A stretch of DNA of 64,000 nt from CAVXJN01 sp963762165 (GTDB lineage Bacteria; Pseudomonadota; Gammaproteobacteria; JASBUN01), in assembly GCA_963762165.1 (NCBI GenBank), contig CAVXJN010000003.1, positions 1,426,001-1,490,000 on the forward strand, read 5' to 3'. Below, one piece after another: positions 31,635 through 40,606 of this stretch (positions are counted from its first letter, which is position 1; every line of letters starts with the position of its first letter). The translations under genes were made by a program, and so were the position numbers. The notes beneath the pieces are model-generated. The model saw only the letters and a list, made by a program, of their open reading frames with translations. It was not told where the DNA came from and did no database searches.

Positions 31635-32744
31635 ATGTCATTCAATACCATCGAAGAAATTCTCGCAGATCTCCACGCCGGAAAAATGGTGGTGATCATG
31701 GACGACGAGAATCGTGAGAACGAAGGGGATCTGTTGATGGCGGCCGGACTGGTACGGCCGGAAGACATCAATTTCATGGCCCGCTACGGCCGCGGTCTGA
31801 TATGCCTGACCTTGACCAAGGAGCGCTGCGAACAACTGCGGTTACCGCTGATGGTCAGCGACAACTACGCCAAACATGCCACCAACTTCACGGTGTCGAT
31901 CGAGGCTGCCGAAGGCGTTACCACGGGAATTTCGGCTGCGGACCGCGCGATTACGGTGCGCGCCGCTGTGGCGGCAGATGCAAAACCGGAGGACGTGGTC
32001 CAGCCCGGTCATATTTTTCCGCTCATGGCACGGCCGGGCGGGGTGCTGACTCGCGCCGGACACACGGAAGCGGGCTGCGACTTGACCCGTTTGGCAGGGC
32101 TCGAGCCGGCCGCGGTCATCGTCGAGATTCTCAACGAAGACGGAACCATGGCGCGGCGCCCGGACCTGGAGGTGTTCGCACGCGAACACGATTTGAAGAT
32201 CGGAACCATCGCGGATCTGATTCGCTACCGGGTCGAAAACGAAACCACCATCGAGCGCGTTGCCGAAAGCGATATCGAGACCGAGTACGGAAACTTCCGG
32301 CTGGTAACCTATCTGGACGCCATCGACGACGAGCTTCACTTTGCGCTGATACTCGGTGATCTCCAGCCGCGCGAGCCGGCCCTGGTGCGAGTACATTTAC
32401 AAAGTACCTTGTGCGATGTGCTGGGCGGGGTGCATAGCGACTGCGGGTGGCCGTTGCGCCGGGCGATGCAGCGCATCCAGCGCGAAGGCCGCGGCGTGAT
32501 CGTATTGTTGCGCAAAGCCGAGGATAATCGTGAACTGGTCCGCCGCGTGCGCAACCTGCAGTTGGGCATCGGCGTCGAAGGGGGCGCTTCCGGGCCGCAG
32601 TCGGAACTGCGTACCTTTGGCGTTGGTGCTCAGATCTTGAGCGACTTGGGCGTGCGTAGCATGCGCGTGCTCAGCGCGCCCAAAGTCATGCACGGCCTGT
32701 CGGGATTCGGGCTTGAGGTGGTAGAGTACATTTCGCCCGATTGA
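31635..32744 (+). CDS. ribB: 3,4-dihydroxy-2-butanone 4-phosphate synthase with degenerate RibA-like domain (RibBX type)
   Basis: The N-terminal domain (about 1-200) is RibB, which makes the four-carbon unit of riboflavin from ribulose 5-phosphate; it has the acidic loop DDENRENEGD and the conserved HTEAGCDL. The C-terminal 165 residues resemble GTP cyclohydrolase II, but the zinc triad is not complete: the region corresponding to the SLRCDCG motif reads VHSDCGWPL and the first Cys region is STLCDV. GTP cyclohydrolase activity is therefore unlikely, as in described RibBX proteins. ATG 31635 begins the typical MSFNTIEEIL; ATG 31599 is possible. Confidence 0.92.
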   Translation: MSFNTIEEILADLHAGKMVVIMDDENRENEGDLLMAAGLVRPEDINFMARYGRGLICLTLTKERCEQLRLPLMVSDNYAKHATNFTVSIEAAEGVTTGISAADRAITVRAAVAADAKPEDVVQPGHIFPLMARPGGVLTRAGHTEAGCDLTRLAGLEPAAVIVEILNEDGTMARRPDLEVFAREHDLKIGTIADLIRYRVENETTIERVAESDIETEYGNFRLVTYLDAIDDELHFALILGDLQPREPALVRVHLQSTLCDVLGGVHSDCGWPLRRAMQRIQREGRGVIVLLRKAEDNRELVRRVRNLQLGIGVEGGASGPQSELRTFGVGAQILSDLGVRSMRVLSAPKVMHGLSGFGLEVVEYISPD

Positions 32745-32800
32745 AGGCGCGTTTGCGCTAGAGAGACTGTTGCACCATTTTTCGTTTTCAGAGAGCAACT

Positions 32801-33280
32801 ATGAGCAAGTACAAAACGGTAGAAGGCGATTTGCAGGTTCGCGGCGCACGGTTCGTGTTGCTGGCGTCACGCTTCAACAGCTTTGTGGTCGAGAGTTTGC
32901 TCGAGGGCGCGCTCGATACGCTGCGCCGTCACGGCGCCGAAGAAAGCGATCTGCACGTCGTGCGTGTGCCAGGCGCTTTTGAAATGCCACTGGCCGCAGC
33001 GCGGTTGGCGAAGACGGGTGACTACGACGCCATCGTCGCATTGGGAGCGGTGATCCGCGGCGGTACGCCGCACTTCGAATACGTGGCGGGTGAGTGCACG
33101 AAAGGCCTTGCCGGCGTATCCATGCAACACGACATACCGGTGGGGTTCGGCGTACTGACGGTTGATACCATCGAACAAGCCATCGAGCGTGCCGGAACCA
33201 AAGCTGGCAACAAAGGCGCGGAAGCGGCGTTGTCTGCCATCGAAATGGTGAATGTGTTGCGTAATCTGGATGCACGATGA
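32801..33280 (+). CDS. ribH: 6,7-dimethyl-8-ribityllumazine synthase
   Basis: Lumazine synthase joins the RibD product to the RibB product and normally assembles into pentamers or 60-mer capsids. The 159-residue protein contains the substrate sites RFNSFVVESLLEGAL, VRVPGAFEMPLAA and ALGAVIRGGTPHFEYVAGE with the catalytic His in that stretch. It lies 56 bases after ribB, and its stop overlaps the nusB start by four bases (ATGA), the usual arrangement. Confidence 0.97.
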   Translation: MSKYKTVEGDLQVRGARFVLLASRFNSFVVESLLEGALDTLRRHGAEESDLHVVRVPGAFEMPLAAARLAKTGDYDAIVALGAVIRGGTPHFEYVAGECTKGLAGVSMQHDIPVGFGVLTVDTIEQAIERAGTKAGNKGAEAALSAIEMVNVLRNLDAR

Positions 33281-33741
33281 TGGCTGCGCCTGCTGCCGGT
33301 GGCCACAACCCCGCCCACGCGCGCAAGCGCGCGCGACGGCTGGCAGTGCAAGCCCTCTATCAATGGCAACTGTCAGATGGCGCGTTGCGTGAAATCGAAT
33401 CGCAGTTTCTGGAAGAGCAGGATTTTCGCCTCGCAGACGTGTCTTATTTCCGCGAGCTATTGCACGAGATTCCGGCGCGTCTGGATAAGCTGGACGACGC
33501 GCTGCAGCCCTACATGCAATGGCGTATGGAAGAAATCGATCCCGTGGAACGGGCTATACTGCGCATCGCCGCTTACGAACTGCTGGAACGCATCGAAATC
33601 CCCTATCGCGTAGTGCTCAACGAAGCCGTGGCGCTGGCGAAAACCTTCGGTGCCGCGGAAAGCCATAAATATGTCAACGGGGTTCTCGACCAAGCCGCTC
33701 GCGGCCTGCGCGCCATCGAGGTCGACGCCGGCCGCCGCTAG
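33277..33741 (+). CDS. nusB: Transcription antitermination factor NusB
   Basis: NusB binds boxA RNA with NusE (S10) in rRNA antitermination. The 154-residue all-helical protein has the Arg-rich N-terminus (ARKRARRLAVQALYQWQL) and the conserved ERAILRIAAYELL and NEAVALAKTFGAAESHKYVNGVLD segments. It overlaps ribH by four bases and is followed by thiL, the canonical ribH-nusB-thiL-pgpA order. Confidence 0.97.
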   Translation: MMAAPAAGGHNPAHARKRARRLAVQALYQWQLSDGALREIESQFLEEQDFRLADVSYFRELLHEIPARLDKLDDALQPYMQWRMEEIDPVERAILRIAAYELLERIEIPYRVVLNEAVALAKTFGAAESHKYVNGVLDQAARGLRAIEVDAGRR

Positions 33742-33754
33742 CCGGCAGGTTGTT

Positions 33755-34711
33755 ATGACTCTTCTCGTATCCGAGGCGGCGCGGTTCTCGAGTTTCCGCC
33801 CACCCACACCCGGACTGCCGCTGCAGCAGATGTTGCTGCCGGATTTGGATCCAGAGCACGCACTGGTCAGTGTCGATACGCTGAACGTCGGCGTACACTT
33901 CGGCGCCGATGACGATCCGTCCGCGGTTGGGCACAAGAGCCTGGCGGTAAACTTGAGCGACATGGCGGCGATGGGGGCGCAGGCGCGTTGGGCGACGTTG
34001 GCCTTGCGACTGCCAGCCGAACTGTCCGCTGCCTGGTTCGACGGATTTCGGTCCGGTTTTGATTCATTGGCCCACTGCTCCGGGGTCTGTCTGGGCGCTT
34101 TCGATGTCGGCGAAGGGCCTTTGTCGGCAACGGTCGAGGTGATCGGCACAGCCCCGCCGGGGGCGAGTCTGCGCCGGGCGGGCGCACATGTTGGGGATCG
34201 GGTGCTGGTCAGTGGAACCCTGGGGGACGCAGCGTACTGGCTGCGTCAGCGGCTTGCCGGCGTGAAGGTCGGGAATCGGGCGCAGTCATGGCTGGAACAG
34301 CGCCTGGACCGGCCGAGCCCGCGCCTCGAACTCGGTGCGCTGCTGCGCGATTACGCCACCAGCGCCATCGATGTGAGCGACGGTCTGGTGTCGGATCTGG
34401 GCCATATCCTCGCAGCAAGCAGGGTCGGTGCATCGCTGGAGACCGTTCGACTACCCTTGTCGGAGGCGTTGCGCGCCTGCGCGGAAGATGAGCATGCGCT
34501 GCGCTGCGCGCTGTCCGGCGGCGACGATTATGAGCTTTGCTTTACGGTTCCCCCGGATCGGGCGCAGACCTTGATCGAAGCCGCGCGGCGGCTGGAATTG
34601 CAGATCACCGACATCGGCGAAATCGATGCCCAGTCCGGTTTGCGCATGCTCGATGCCAATGGCGCGCAGTTCACCTCAATGGCCAAGGGATATGACCATT
34701 TCCTGCCGTGA
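33755..34711 (+). CDS. thiL: Thiamine-phosphate kinase, N-terminus altered
   Basis: ThiL phosphorylates thiamine phosphate to the cofactor. Recognisable blocks are SVDTLNVGVHF, the SLAVNLSDMAAMGA motif, SAIDVSDGLVSDLGHIL and SGGDDYELCFTV, ending KGYDHFLP. Two oddities are seen. The usual Mg-binding GIGDDAA segment near residue 30 is not present in this frame (PLQQMLLPD is read instead), while the next frame has a weak ADVAA-like match, so small indels may have scrambled residues 5-30. The GGDTTRG loop is changed to AFDVGEG, keeping only the Asp. Position between nusB and pgpA supports the identity; its start at 33755 is tentative. Confidence 0.85.
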   Translation: MTLLVSEAARFSSFRPPTPGLPLQQMLLPDLDPEHALVSVDTLNVGVHFGADDDPSAVGHKSLAVNLSDMAAMGAQARWATLALRLPAELSAAWFDGFRSGFDSLAHCSGVCLGAFDVGEGPLSATVEVIGTAPPGASLRRAGAHVGDRVLVSGTLGDAAYWLRQRLAGVKVGNRAQSWLEQRLDRPSPRLELGALLRDYATSAIDVSDGLVSDLGHILAASRVGASLETVRLPLSEALRACAEDEHALRCALSGGDDYELCFTVPPDRAQTLIEAARRLELQITDIGEIDAQSGLRMLDANGAQFTSMAKGYDHFLP

Positions 34712-35205
34712 AAAATGCATTAAAACGTAACCGCCTGCCTGCCAGGATCTGGGGGCATCCGGCGCGCTTATTGGCGTGCGGCTTCGGCTCGGGCGCGGCG
34801 CCTTATGCGCCGGGAACTTTTGGCACCCTCGCGGCGATACCGCTGTATCTGTTGTTGGCGCCACTGCCGTTACTGGCTTACGTGCTGGTTATGACCGGTC
34901 TGTTTGCCGTCGGGGTATGGGCCTGTCACGTCACCGCCCACAGCTTCGGAGTCCATGATCACGGCGGCATCGTCTGGGATGAATTCATCGGCTATTTGTT
35001 GACCATGACTGCCGCCCCCAGCGGTTGGCAATGGCCACTCGCGGGGTTCGTATTGTTTCGGGTGTTCGATATCCTCAAGCCCTGGCCTGTGCGCTGGCTC
35101 GATCGACACATCCCCGGCGGCTTGGGGATCATGCTCGACGATCTGGCCGCGGCTGTGTACGCTCTGGTCAGTATGCAAGTACTGGCGCATTTCGCGGTAG
35201 CGTGA
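34708..35205 (+). CDS. pgpA: Phosphatidylglycerophosphatase A
   Basis: PgpA removes the phosphate from phosphatidylglycerophosphate in the inner membrane. The 165-residue protein has the characteristic GFGSGAAPYAPGTFGTL N-terminus, three or four membrane segments, a VWDEFIGYLL acidic motif and FRVFDILKPWPVRWLD. It overlaps thiL by four bases, indicating coupled translation. Confidence 0.95.
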   Translation: MKNALKRNRLPARIWGHPARLLACGFGSGAAPYAPGTFGTLAAIPLYLLLAPLPLLAYVLVMTGLFAVGVWACHVTAHSFGVHDHGGIVWDEFIGYLLTMTAAPSGWQWPLAGFVLFRVFDILKPWPVRWLDRHIPGGLGIMLDDLAAAVYALVSMQVLAHFAVA

Positions 35206-35225
35206 AATCAGCCCAAGGGGGTGGG

Positions 35226-35621
35226 ATGAAAGCGGCGAGAGCGGTTTTGCTGTGGGTGCTGGTGTGGACGGCGCAAGCCGTTTGCGCCGGCCAGGTGCAC
35301 ATCGAAGATGTCGATTTGACGCTTCAAGACGGTCGCTGGCGTGCCGACGTGACCCTGCGTCACGCCGATACCGGCTGGGATCATTACGCCGACGCATGGC
35401 GGCTGGTGGACGGTAGCGGTCACGTGCTGGCAACGCGCAAGCTGTGGCACCCCCATGTGGACGAGCAGCCTTTCACGCGCAGTCAAAGCGACATCGAAAT
35501 CCCGGATTCAGTGCGTTTTGTGTATGTCGAGGGCCATGACAAGGTGCATGGCTGGAGTCCGGACCGGGTGAAGGTGGACCTTCTCAAGAATTCCGGCGAG
35601 CGGTTTCGTGTTCACCGTTAG
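35226..35621 (+). CDS. Exported conserved hypothetical protein
   Basis: I do not recognise the family. The 131-residue protein has a clear signal peptide (MKAARAVLLWVLVWTAQAVCA) and a compact beta-rich mature part with DVTLRHADTGWDHYADAWRL and the repeated aromatic and charged pattern RFVYVEGHDKVHGW. It starts 20 bases after pgpA and its last codons overlap the likely GTG start of the protease gene by 14 bases, so the two are probably co-expressed and could both act in the periplasm. Confidence 0.7.
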   Translation: MKAARAVLLWVLVWTAQAVCAGQVHIEDVDLTLQDGRWRADVTLRHADTGWDHYADAWRLVDGSGHVLATRKLWHPHVDEQPFTRSQSDIEIPDSVRFVYVEGHDKVHGWSPDRVKVDLLKNSGERFRVHR

Positions 35622-36266
35622 CGGTGGCCGATTCCCCGCTGTCCTGTTGCTGGGGCTGTTGCTGCAAAGCACTGCGCTCGCTGCTGACAAAATCGTCGTC
35701 CAGGGGCTGTTTCGCGATCAGCAGTGGTGTCGATCGACGGCAAACGTCGCTTGCTGAAGATCGGTGAGCAAAGTCCGGAAGGGGTCACGGTGATTCGTGC
35801 GGACAGCCACGAAGCGTTGCTGGAAGTCGACGGCAAACGCAAGGTCTTTCGACTAGGAGAACAAGTCGCCAGCAGCTTCGCGCCGCAAGCCTTCACCGAA
35901 GTGCGTATCTGGCCCGACGTTCAAGGCATGTACATGACGGTCGGATCCATCAACGGCGCACCGGTACGCTTTATGGTGGATACCGGCGCGACCCTGGTGG
36001 CGATGAATGAACTTGAGGCGCGGCGACTCGGCATTCACTATCGAATGGATGGACAGCGGGGACGGGCGTCAACCGCAGCGGGGATCGTTTCCACCTACCA
36101 CGTGGAGCTCAGATCGGTACAGGTCGGCGATATCCGCTTGCAGAATGTCGAAGCGGTGGTGATAGAGGGCGGATTTCCGCAGGAGGTTTTGCTGGGAATG
36201 AGCTTCCTGGGCCGGCTCAAGATCGAGAATCACGGCACCGCCATGTTGCTGCGGCAGTTGCACTGA
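35608..36266 (+). CDS. Retropepsin-like aspartic protease, exported (one frameshift)
   Basis: The protein belongs to the bacterial retropepsin-like aspartyl protease family. The active-site triad is in RFMVDTGATLVAMNE, and the hydrophobic flap and C-terminal part follow (VLLGMSFLGRLKIEN). The signal peptide (FPAVLLLGLLLQSTALAAD) is in another frame upstream: from GTG 35608 the frame runs to about 35720, where one base is missing before VVSIDGKRRLLKIG. Joined, the protein has about 219 residues. It overlaps the preceding exported-protein gene. Substrates are unknown; a periplasmic quality-control role is inference. Confidence 0.8.
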
Positions 36267-36290
36267 GCCGCAGCGGCTACGGCCTCGAGG

Positions 36291-37110
36291 TTAGCTCGTT
36301 TCCTTGTCGTGCTCGATCAGCGCGTACGCGGAGTGATTGTGAATGGATTCGAAGTTCTCCGACTCCACTGACGTAGGCACCGATCCGGTCGTCTTCATTC
36401 AGGCGCCCGGCGACATCCCGAACCATGTCTTCGACGAATTTCGGGTTGTCATAGGCCCGTTCGGTCACGAATTTCTCGTCCGGCCGTTTCAGCAGACCAT
36501 AGAGCTGCAGGACGCTTCGTCTTCCACCAGGTCGATCACTTCCTCGATCCAGATAAAGCCCCTGGTGCGGACCTTGACGGTGACATGTGAGCGTTGGTTA
36601 TGGGCGCCGTAATCGGAAATCTTCTTCGAACAAGGGCACAGGCTGGTCACCGGCACCACCACCTTGATATGCATGCTCGGCGCACCGTCACGGATCTCGC
36701 CGATCAGCGTGACGTCGTAGTCCATCAAGCTCTGCACGCCCGACACCGGCGCGGTCTTGTTGATGAAATACGGAAACTGCATTTCGATATGACCTGACGT
36801 CGGCTTCCAGGCGATCGGTCATTTCGGCGAGCATTTCCTTGAACGAGTCCACCGAGATCTCACGCTCGTGGAGGTTGAGGATCTCCACGAACCGCGACAT
36901 GTGCGTGCCCTTGAAATTATGCGGCAGGTTCACGTACATGTTGAAGTTGGCGACGGTGTGCTGCTCGCCGCCCGAGCGGTCCTTGATGCGTACCGGGTGG
37001 CGAATATCCTTGATTCCCACCTTGTCGATGGCGATGCGGCGCATGTCGGCGCTGCTCTGGACGTCTTCGATCTCGGCACCAGCCGTACCGATTGTGCTCA
37101 TTTCATTCAT
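36291..37110 (-). CDS. folE2: GTP cyclohydrolase FolE2 (type IB; three frameshifts)
   Basis: FolE2 makes 7,8-dihydroneopterin triphosphate from GTP for folate and queuosine, using a metal other than obligate zinc. From ATG 37110 (GAGAG upstream) the segments are DIRHPVRIKDRSGGEQHTVA, the Cys-containing VTSLCPCSKKISDYGAHNQR (Cys-x-Cys), and a C-terminus IHNHSAYALIEHDKETS. Three single-base shifts split it near 36797, 36510 and 36377; correcting them gives an uninterrupted protein of about 273 residues, the family's usual length. For example, a missing C at the second site restores SCQLYGLLKRPDEKFVTERAY. Zur control is common for this gene, but I see no Zur box upstream. Confidence 0.9.
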
Positions 37111-37274
37111 ACTCTCGGCTGTTCCTGTGAACTGCACGCGGACGCGACTTTGGAACCTTCAAGTTTACCTTGGTCCGGCCTTCGAATCGACCGCAGACTG
37201 GCTGAGACTTCGAATTCGGCGGGCCGTTGGCGGTGATTCCGGGCGATGCGGGGCGAAAGCTATAGGCGACTAAA

Positions 37275-37292
37275 GCAGTAGGATATTACTGC
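37275..37292 (-). terminator. Weak hairpin at the dxs stop codon
   Basis: On the minus strand GCAGTA (37292-37287, containing the TAA stop) pairs with TACTGC (37280-37275) around a six-base loop, followed by TTTA. The stem is short and the T-run weak, so this is only a tentative intrinsic terminator of the xseB-ispA-dxs operon. Confidence 0.3.
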
Positions 37293-39168
37293 AGTGCCTG
37301 GGCTTTTGCAACGGCGGGCAAACGCGCGCGGATGCTGCGCAGGATCGCTTCGACGTCGAGCCCGGATTCCGCCAACTGCTCGTCGGGGGTGCCGTGTTCG
37401 ATGAAACGATCCGGCAGTCCCAGATGCATGATGTTGTGGGGCTCGCCTAGTCCGTGCAACAGCTCTGCTACTGCGCTGCCCGCGCCTCCGGCCACCGCGT
37501 TTTCCTCGATCGTGACCAGTAGTTCATGTTCGCGGGCGCTGCGCAGGATCGCTTCTTCGTCCAACGGTTTGACGAAGCGCATATTGATCAGGGTTGCGTC
37601 CAGAGTCTCCGCGACCACTGCGGCGCGCTCCACCATGCTGCCGAAAGCGAGTAACGCGATCCGCTGGCCCTTGCGCCGCAATTGCGATTTGCCGATTTCC
37701 AGCGGCTCATGCGTTTGGCGGACCGTTACTCCAGGGCCGCGGCCGCGTGGATAGCGCACCGCGCTGGGGCCTTCGATCTCGTAAGCGGTGTCGAGCATCT
37801 GCCGGCATTCGTTCTCATCCGCAGGTGCCATCACCACCATATTCGGGTATGCAGCGCAAATAACTCAGATCGAAGCTGCCGGCGTGGGTCGGACCGTCAG
37901 GCCCCACCAGTCCGGCGCGGTCGATGGCGAGCACGACCGGAAGCTTCTGCAGCGCTATGTCGTGAATGAGCTGATCGTAACCACGCTGCAGAAACGTGGA
38001 ATAAATGGCGAGCACCGGCTTCATTCCGGCGCAAGCCATTCCCGCGGCGAGGGTTACAGCGTGCTGTTCAGCGATGCCGACGTCGTGGAACCGTTGCGGA
38101 TAGCGTTCCGAAAACGCGACCAGCCCGGAGCCTTCGCGCATGGCCGGCGTGATTGCGGTCAAGCGCGCGTCCTGCTGCGCGCGATCGCATATCCAGTCGC
38201 CGAAGACTTCGGTGTAGGTAGGCCGGCCCTTCGTTTTAATCGGTTGCGGTCCCGTGACCGGATCGAATTTGGATACCCCGTGGAGCGCGCAGGGATTGTC
38301 TTCGGCGGGCGGGTAACCCTTGCCTTTTTGCGTAACGACGTGCAGAAAGCGCGGCCCTTCCAGCTCGCGCAGGGTGCGCAGGGTGCGCACCAACTGCGGC
38401 AGATCATGGCCGTCGATGGGGCCGACGTAATTGAAGCCCAGTTCTTCAAACAAGGTTCCCGGAACCACCATGCCTTTCATATGTTCTTCGGCGCGGCGTG
38501 CGAGTTCCATCATGCTCGGCACCGCGGAAAGCACTTTCTTGCCGCCTTCGCGCATACTGGCGTAAAAGCGGCCGGAGAGGATCTTGCCCAGATAGCGCGA
38601 CAGTCCGCCGACATTGCGGGAAATGGACATCTCGTTGTCGTTCAGGATCACCAGCAGATCCGCATCCACGTCGCCGGCGTGGTTGAGCGCTTCGAACGCC
38701 ATGCCGGCGGTCATTGCGCCGTCGCCGATCACCGCGACGGTCTTGTTGGTGGCGCCGGTGCGCGGCAGCCGCCAATGCCATTCCCAGTGCGGCGCTGACC
38801 GAAGTGCTGGAATGGCCGACGCCGAAGGCGTCGTAGGGACTTTCGTTGCGCCTGGGAAACCCGGCAATGCCGCCGTACTGGCGCAATCCCGCCATGGCTT
38901 CCCGGCGTCCGGTCAGTATCTTGTGGGGATAGCTCTGGTGGCCGACGTCCCAGACCAAGCGATCGCGAGGCGTATCGAAAACGTAGTGTAGCGCCACCGC
39001 GAGCTCGACTGTGCCCAGATTCGCAGCCAGGTGGCCACCGGTACGGGCAACCGACTGAACCAGAAAATCCCGCAGCTCAGCGGCCAGTTGACCCAACTGT
39101 TGCTTGGTCATGCCGCGCAGGTCGGCAGGATCGTTCACAGTTTCGAGGAGCGGATAGTTTTGGGTCAT
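37286..39168 (-). CDS. dxs: 1-deoxy-D-xylulose-5-phosphate synthase (two frameshifts)
   Basis: DXS joins pyruvate and glyceraldehyde 3-phosphate with TPP, opening the MEP isoprenoid pathway. Segments are GGHLAANLGTVELAVALHY and the TPP-binding DGAMTAGMAFEALNHAG, later GIAEQHAVTLAAGMA with the catalytic Glu, and a transketolase C-domain. Shifts lie at about 38763-38772 (before ATNKTVAVIGDG) and about 37843-37846, where a surplus base separates LRCIP from NMVVMAPADENECRQ. Restored length is about 627 residues, normal. It is the last gene of xseB-ispA-dxs, starting 77 bases after ispA. Confidence 0.95.
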
Positions 39169-39245
39169 GAATGGACGGCGGGCGGTGCGGCGAGGAGTAG
39201 GGCGCTATTATCGGTGGCCCTAGGCGCAGGCGCAAGGCAGCGCTG

Positions 39246-40151
39246 TCAGCGGAAGCGTTCGACGATGTAACGGGAAACGTCGCGCAGGGTGTCGGCTCGG
39301 CGGTCGAATTGCGCCAATGCTTCGATCGCCTGTTCGTGCAGTTCGCGGGCACGCTGCTTGGCGCCATCCATGCCGAGTACCGCGGGATAGGTGGGTTTTG
39401 CCAAAGCCAGGTCGGCACCGCGGGTTTTGCCCAGGACGTCGGTTTCCCCTTCAATATCGAGGATATCGTCGCGGATCTGGAACGCCAGACCGACACATTT
39501 GCCGTAGCGGTCCAGATTCTCGAGTTGCGATTCGTCGGCCGTAGTGCTGTTCATCGCGGCCAACAGCACCGAAGCGCGAATCAACGCGCCGGTCTTGTGG
39601 ATGTGCATGTCCTCGAGTTCGGCGATGTCGAGCTGTTTGCCTACCGCTTCGAGATCGATCGCCTGGCCGCCCGCCATCCCTCGCGATCCGCAGGCCAGTG
39701 CCAGGCGATCGATCATGGACAAGCGTTGCGCGGCGTCCGCCGTCATGGCGCGGTCGTGGGCGAGGATGTAGAACGCTAACGCTTGCAACGCGTCCCCGGC
39801 CAGAATCGCGGAGGCTTCGTCAAAAGCTTTGTGGCAGGTGGGTTGGCCGCGACGCAAATCATCATCGTCCATGGCCGGAAGATCGTCGTGGATCAGGGAA
39901 TAGGCATGGATGATCTCCACTGCCGCGGCAACGCCGTCGAGACTGGCGGGATCTATCGACAGCGCGTCGCCGGTGGCGAACACCAACACCGGGCGGATGC
40001 GCTTGCCGCCGCTCAGAGCCGAGTAGCGCATCGCGCGATGCAAACGGGCAGGGTGGGTATCCGATGCCGGCAGCCAGCGATCGATGGCCTGTTCCACGCG
40101 CGCCTGATATGCCTGCAGAACGGCCGCGAATGCGGCGGCTTCATTCGTCAC
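39246..40151 (-). CDS. ispA: Farnesyl diphosphate synthase (geranyltranstransferase)
   Basis: IspA extends DMAPP with two IPP units to farnesyl diphosphate in the cytoplasm. The 301-residue protein has the first Asp-rich motif (IHDDLPAMDDDDLRRG) and the second (FQIRDDILDIEG), plus the SGGKRIRPVLV IPP-binding region. Its GTG start (40151) overlaps xseB by 11 bases; no upstream ATG gives a better N-terminus. The xseB-ispA-dxs operon is typical for gammaproteobacteria. Confidence 0.96.
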   Translation of the reverse strand: MTNEAAAFAAVLQAYQARVEQAIDRWLPASDTHPARLHRAMRYSALSGGKRIRPVLVFATGDALSIDPASLDGVAAAVEIIHAYSLIHDDLPAMDDDDLRRGQPTCHKAFDEASAILAGDALQALAFYILAHDRAMTADAAQRLSMIDRLALACGSRGMAGGQAIDLEAVGKQLDIAELEDMHIHKTGALIRASVLLAAMNSTTADESQLENLDRYGKCVGLAFQIRDDILDIEGETDVLGKTRGADLALAKPTYPAVLGMDGAKQRARELHEQAIEALAQFDRRADTLRDVSRYIVERFR

Positions 40152-40389
40152 GATTGAAGTCTTCGACTGCCGCCTTGCCGTCTTTCTCGAGCAGGATCTG
40201 AACCTTGTGTTCAGCCGCCTGCAGCGCTTGCTGACACTGGCGGGTGAGGGCAACGCCGCGCTCAAATGACTTCAGCGACTCTTCCAGCGGCAGCTCTCCC
40301 TGCTCCATCTGTTCTACCAGTTGTTCTAGCTCGGCCAGGGCAGCTTCGAAATTGAACGGTGCGTTGGCGGTCGATTTACGGGTGGACAC
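40141..40389 (-). CDS. xseB: Exodeoxyribonuclease VII small subunit
   Basis: XseB with XseA forms the exonuclease VII complex that degrades single-stranded DNA. The 82-residue helical protein includes FEAALAELEQLVEQMEQGELPLEESL and the final helix with a coiled-coil pattern, the full family signature. The GTG at 40389 gives a normal length; earlier in-frame starts would add about 36 unlikely residues. It overlaps ispA by 11 bases. Confidence 0.92.
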   Translation of the reverse strand: MSTRKSTANAPFNFEAALAELEQLVEQMEQGELPLEESLKSFERGVALTRQCQQALQAAEHKVQILLEKDGKAAVEDFNRDE

Positions 40390-40490
40390 GGTTGCGCTTA
40401 CCAAATCGGGGGAGTAGAACTTACATGACACGTACATTGATGTCCACGTCGAAACCCCTGCACGTCGCTGGGAAACCCGTTTTCCGCTTG

Positions 40491-40519
40491 TTGACAATGC
40501 CTGCCTCGTGAACTACATT
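40491..40519 (+). promoter_or_regulatory. Putative sigma-70 promoter of rubrerythrin operon
   Basis: A consensus -35 (TTGACA, 40491-40496) is separated by exactly 17 bases from TACATT (40514-40519). The predicted start of transcription is near 40526, about 80 bases upstream of the rubrerythrin ATG. Confidence 0.65.
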
Positions 40520-40529
40520 ACCTGGCACA

Positions 40530-40548
40530 GTTTAGACTGATTCTAAAC
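40530..40548. promoter_or_regulatory. Palindromic operator, Fur/PerR-like
   Basis: GTTTAGA and TCTAAAC are perfect reverse complements around CTGAT (40530-40548). The AT-rich TTTAGA..TCTAAA form is like boxes of the Fur/PerR/Irr superfamily. It begins about four bases after the predicted transcription start, an ideal place for repression. Rubrerythrin genes are typical members of PerR regulons, which makes PerR the leading candidate; no regulator gene is nearby. Confidence 0.55.
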
Positions 40549-40606
40549 TCGGTTCCCCGTGGAAATTCATCTCATTTCAAGCAGTTAGCAATTGGAGGAT
40601 CCTATC

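Noticed and set aside
29277..33280. FMN riboswitch controlling the riboflavin genes
   Set aside because: No RFN-element consensus was seen upstream of ribD, ribE, ribB or ribH.
37111..37285. Zur box upstream of folE2
   Set aside because: The 175-base region lacks an AT-rich GTTATA-type palindrome; nothing supports zinc control here.
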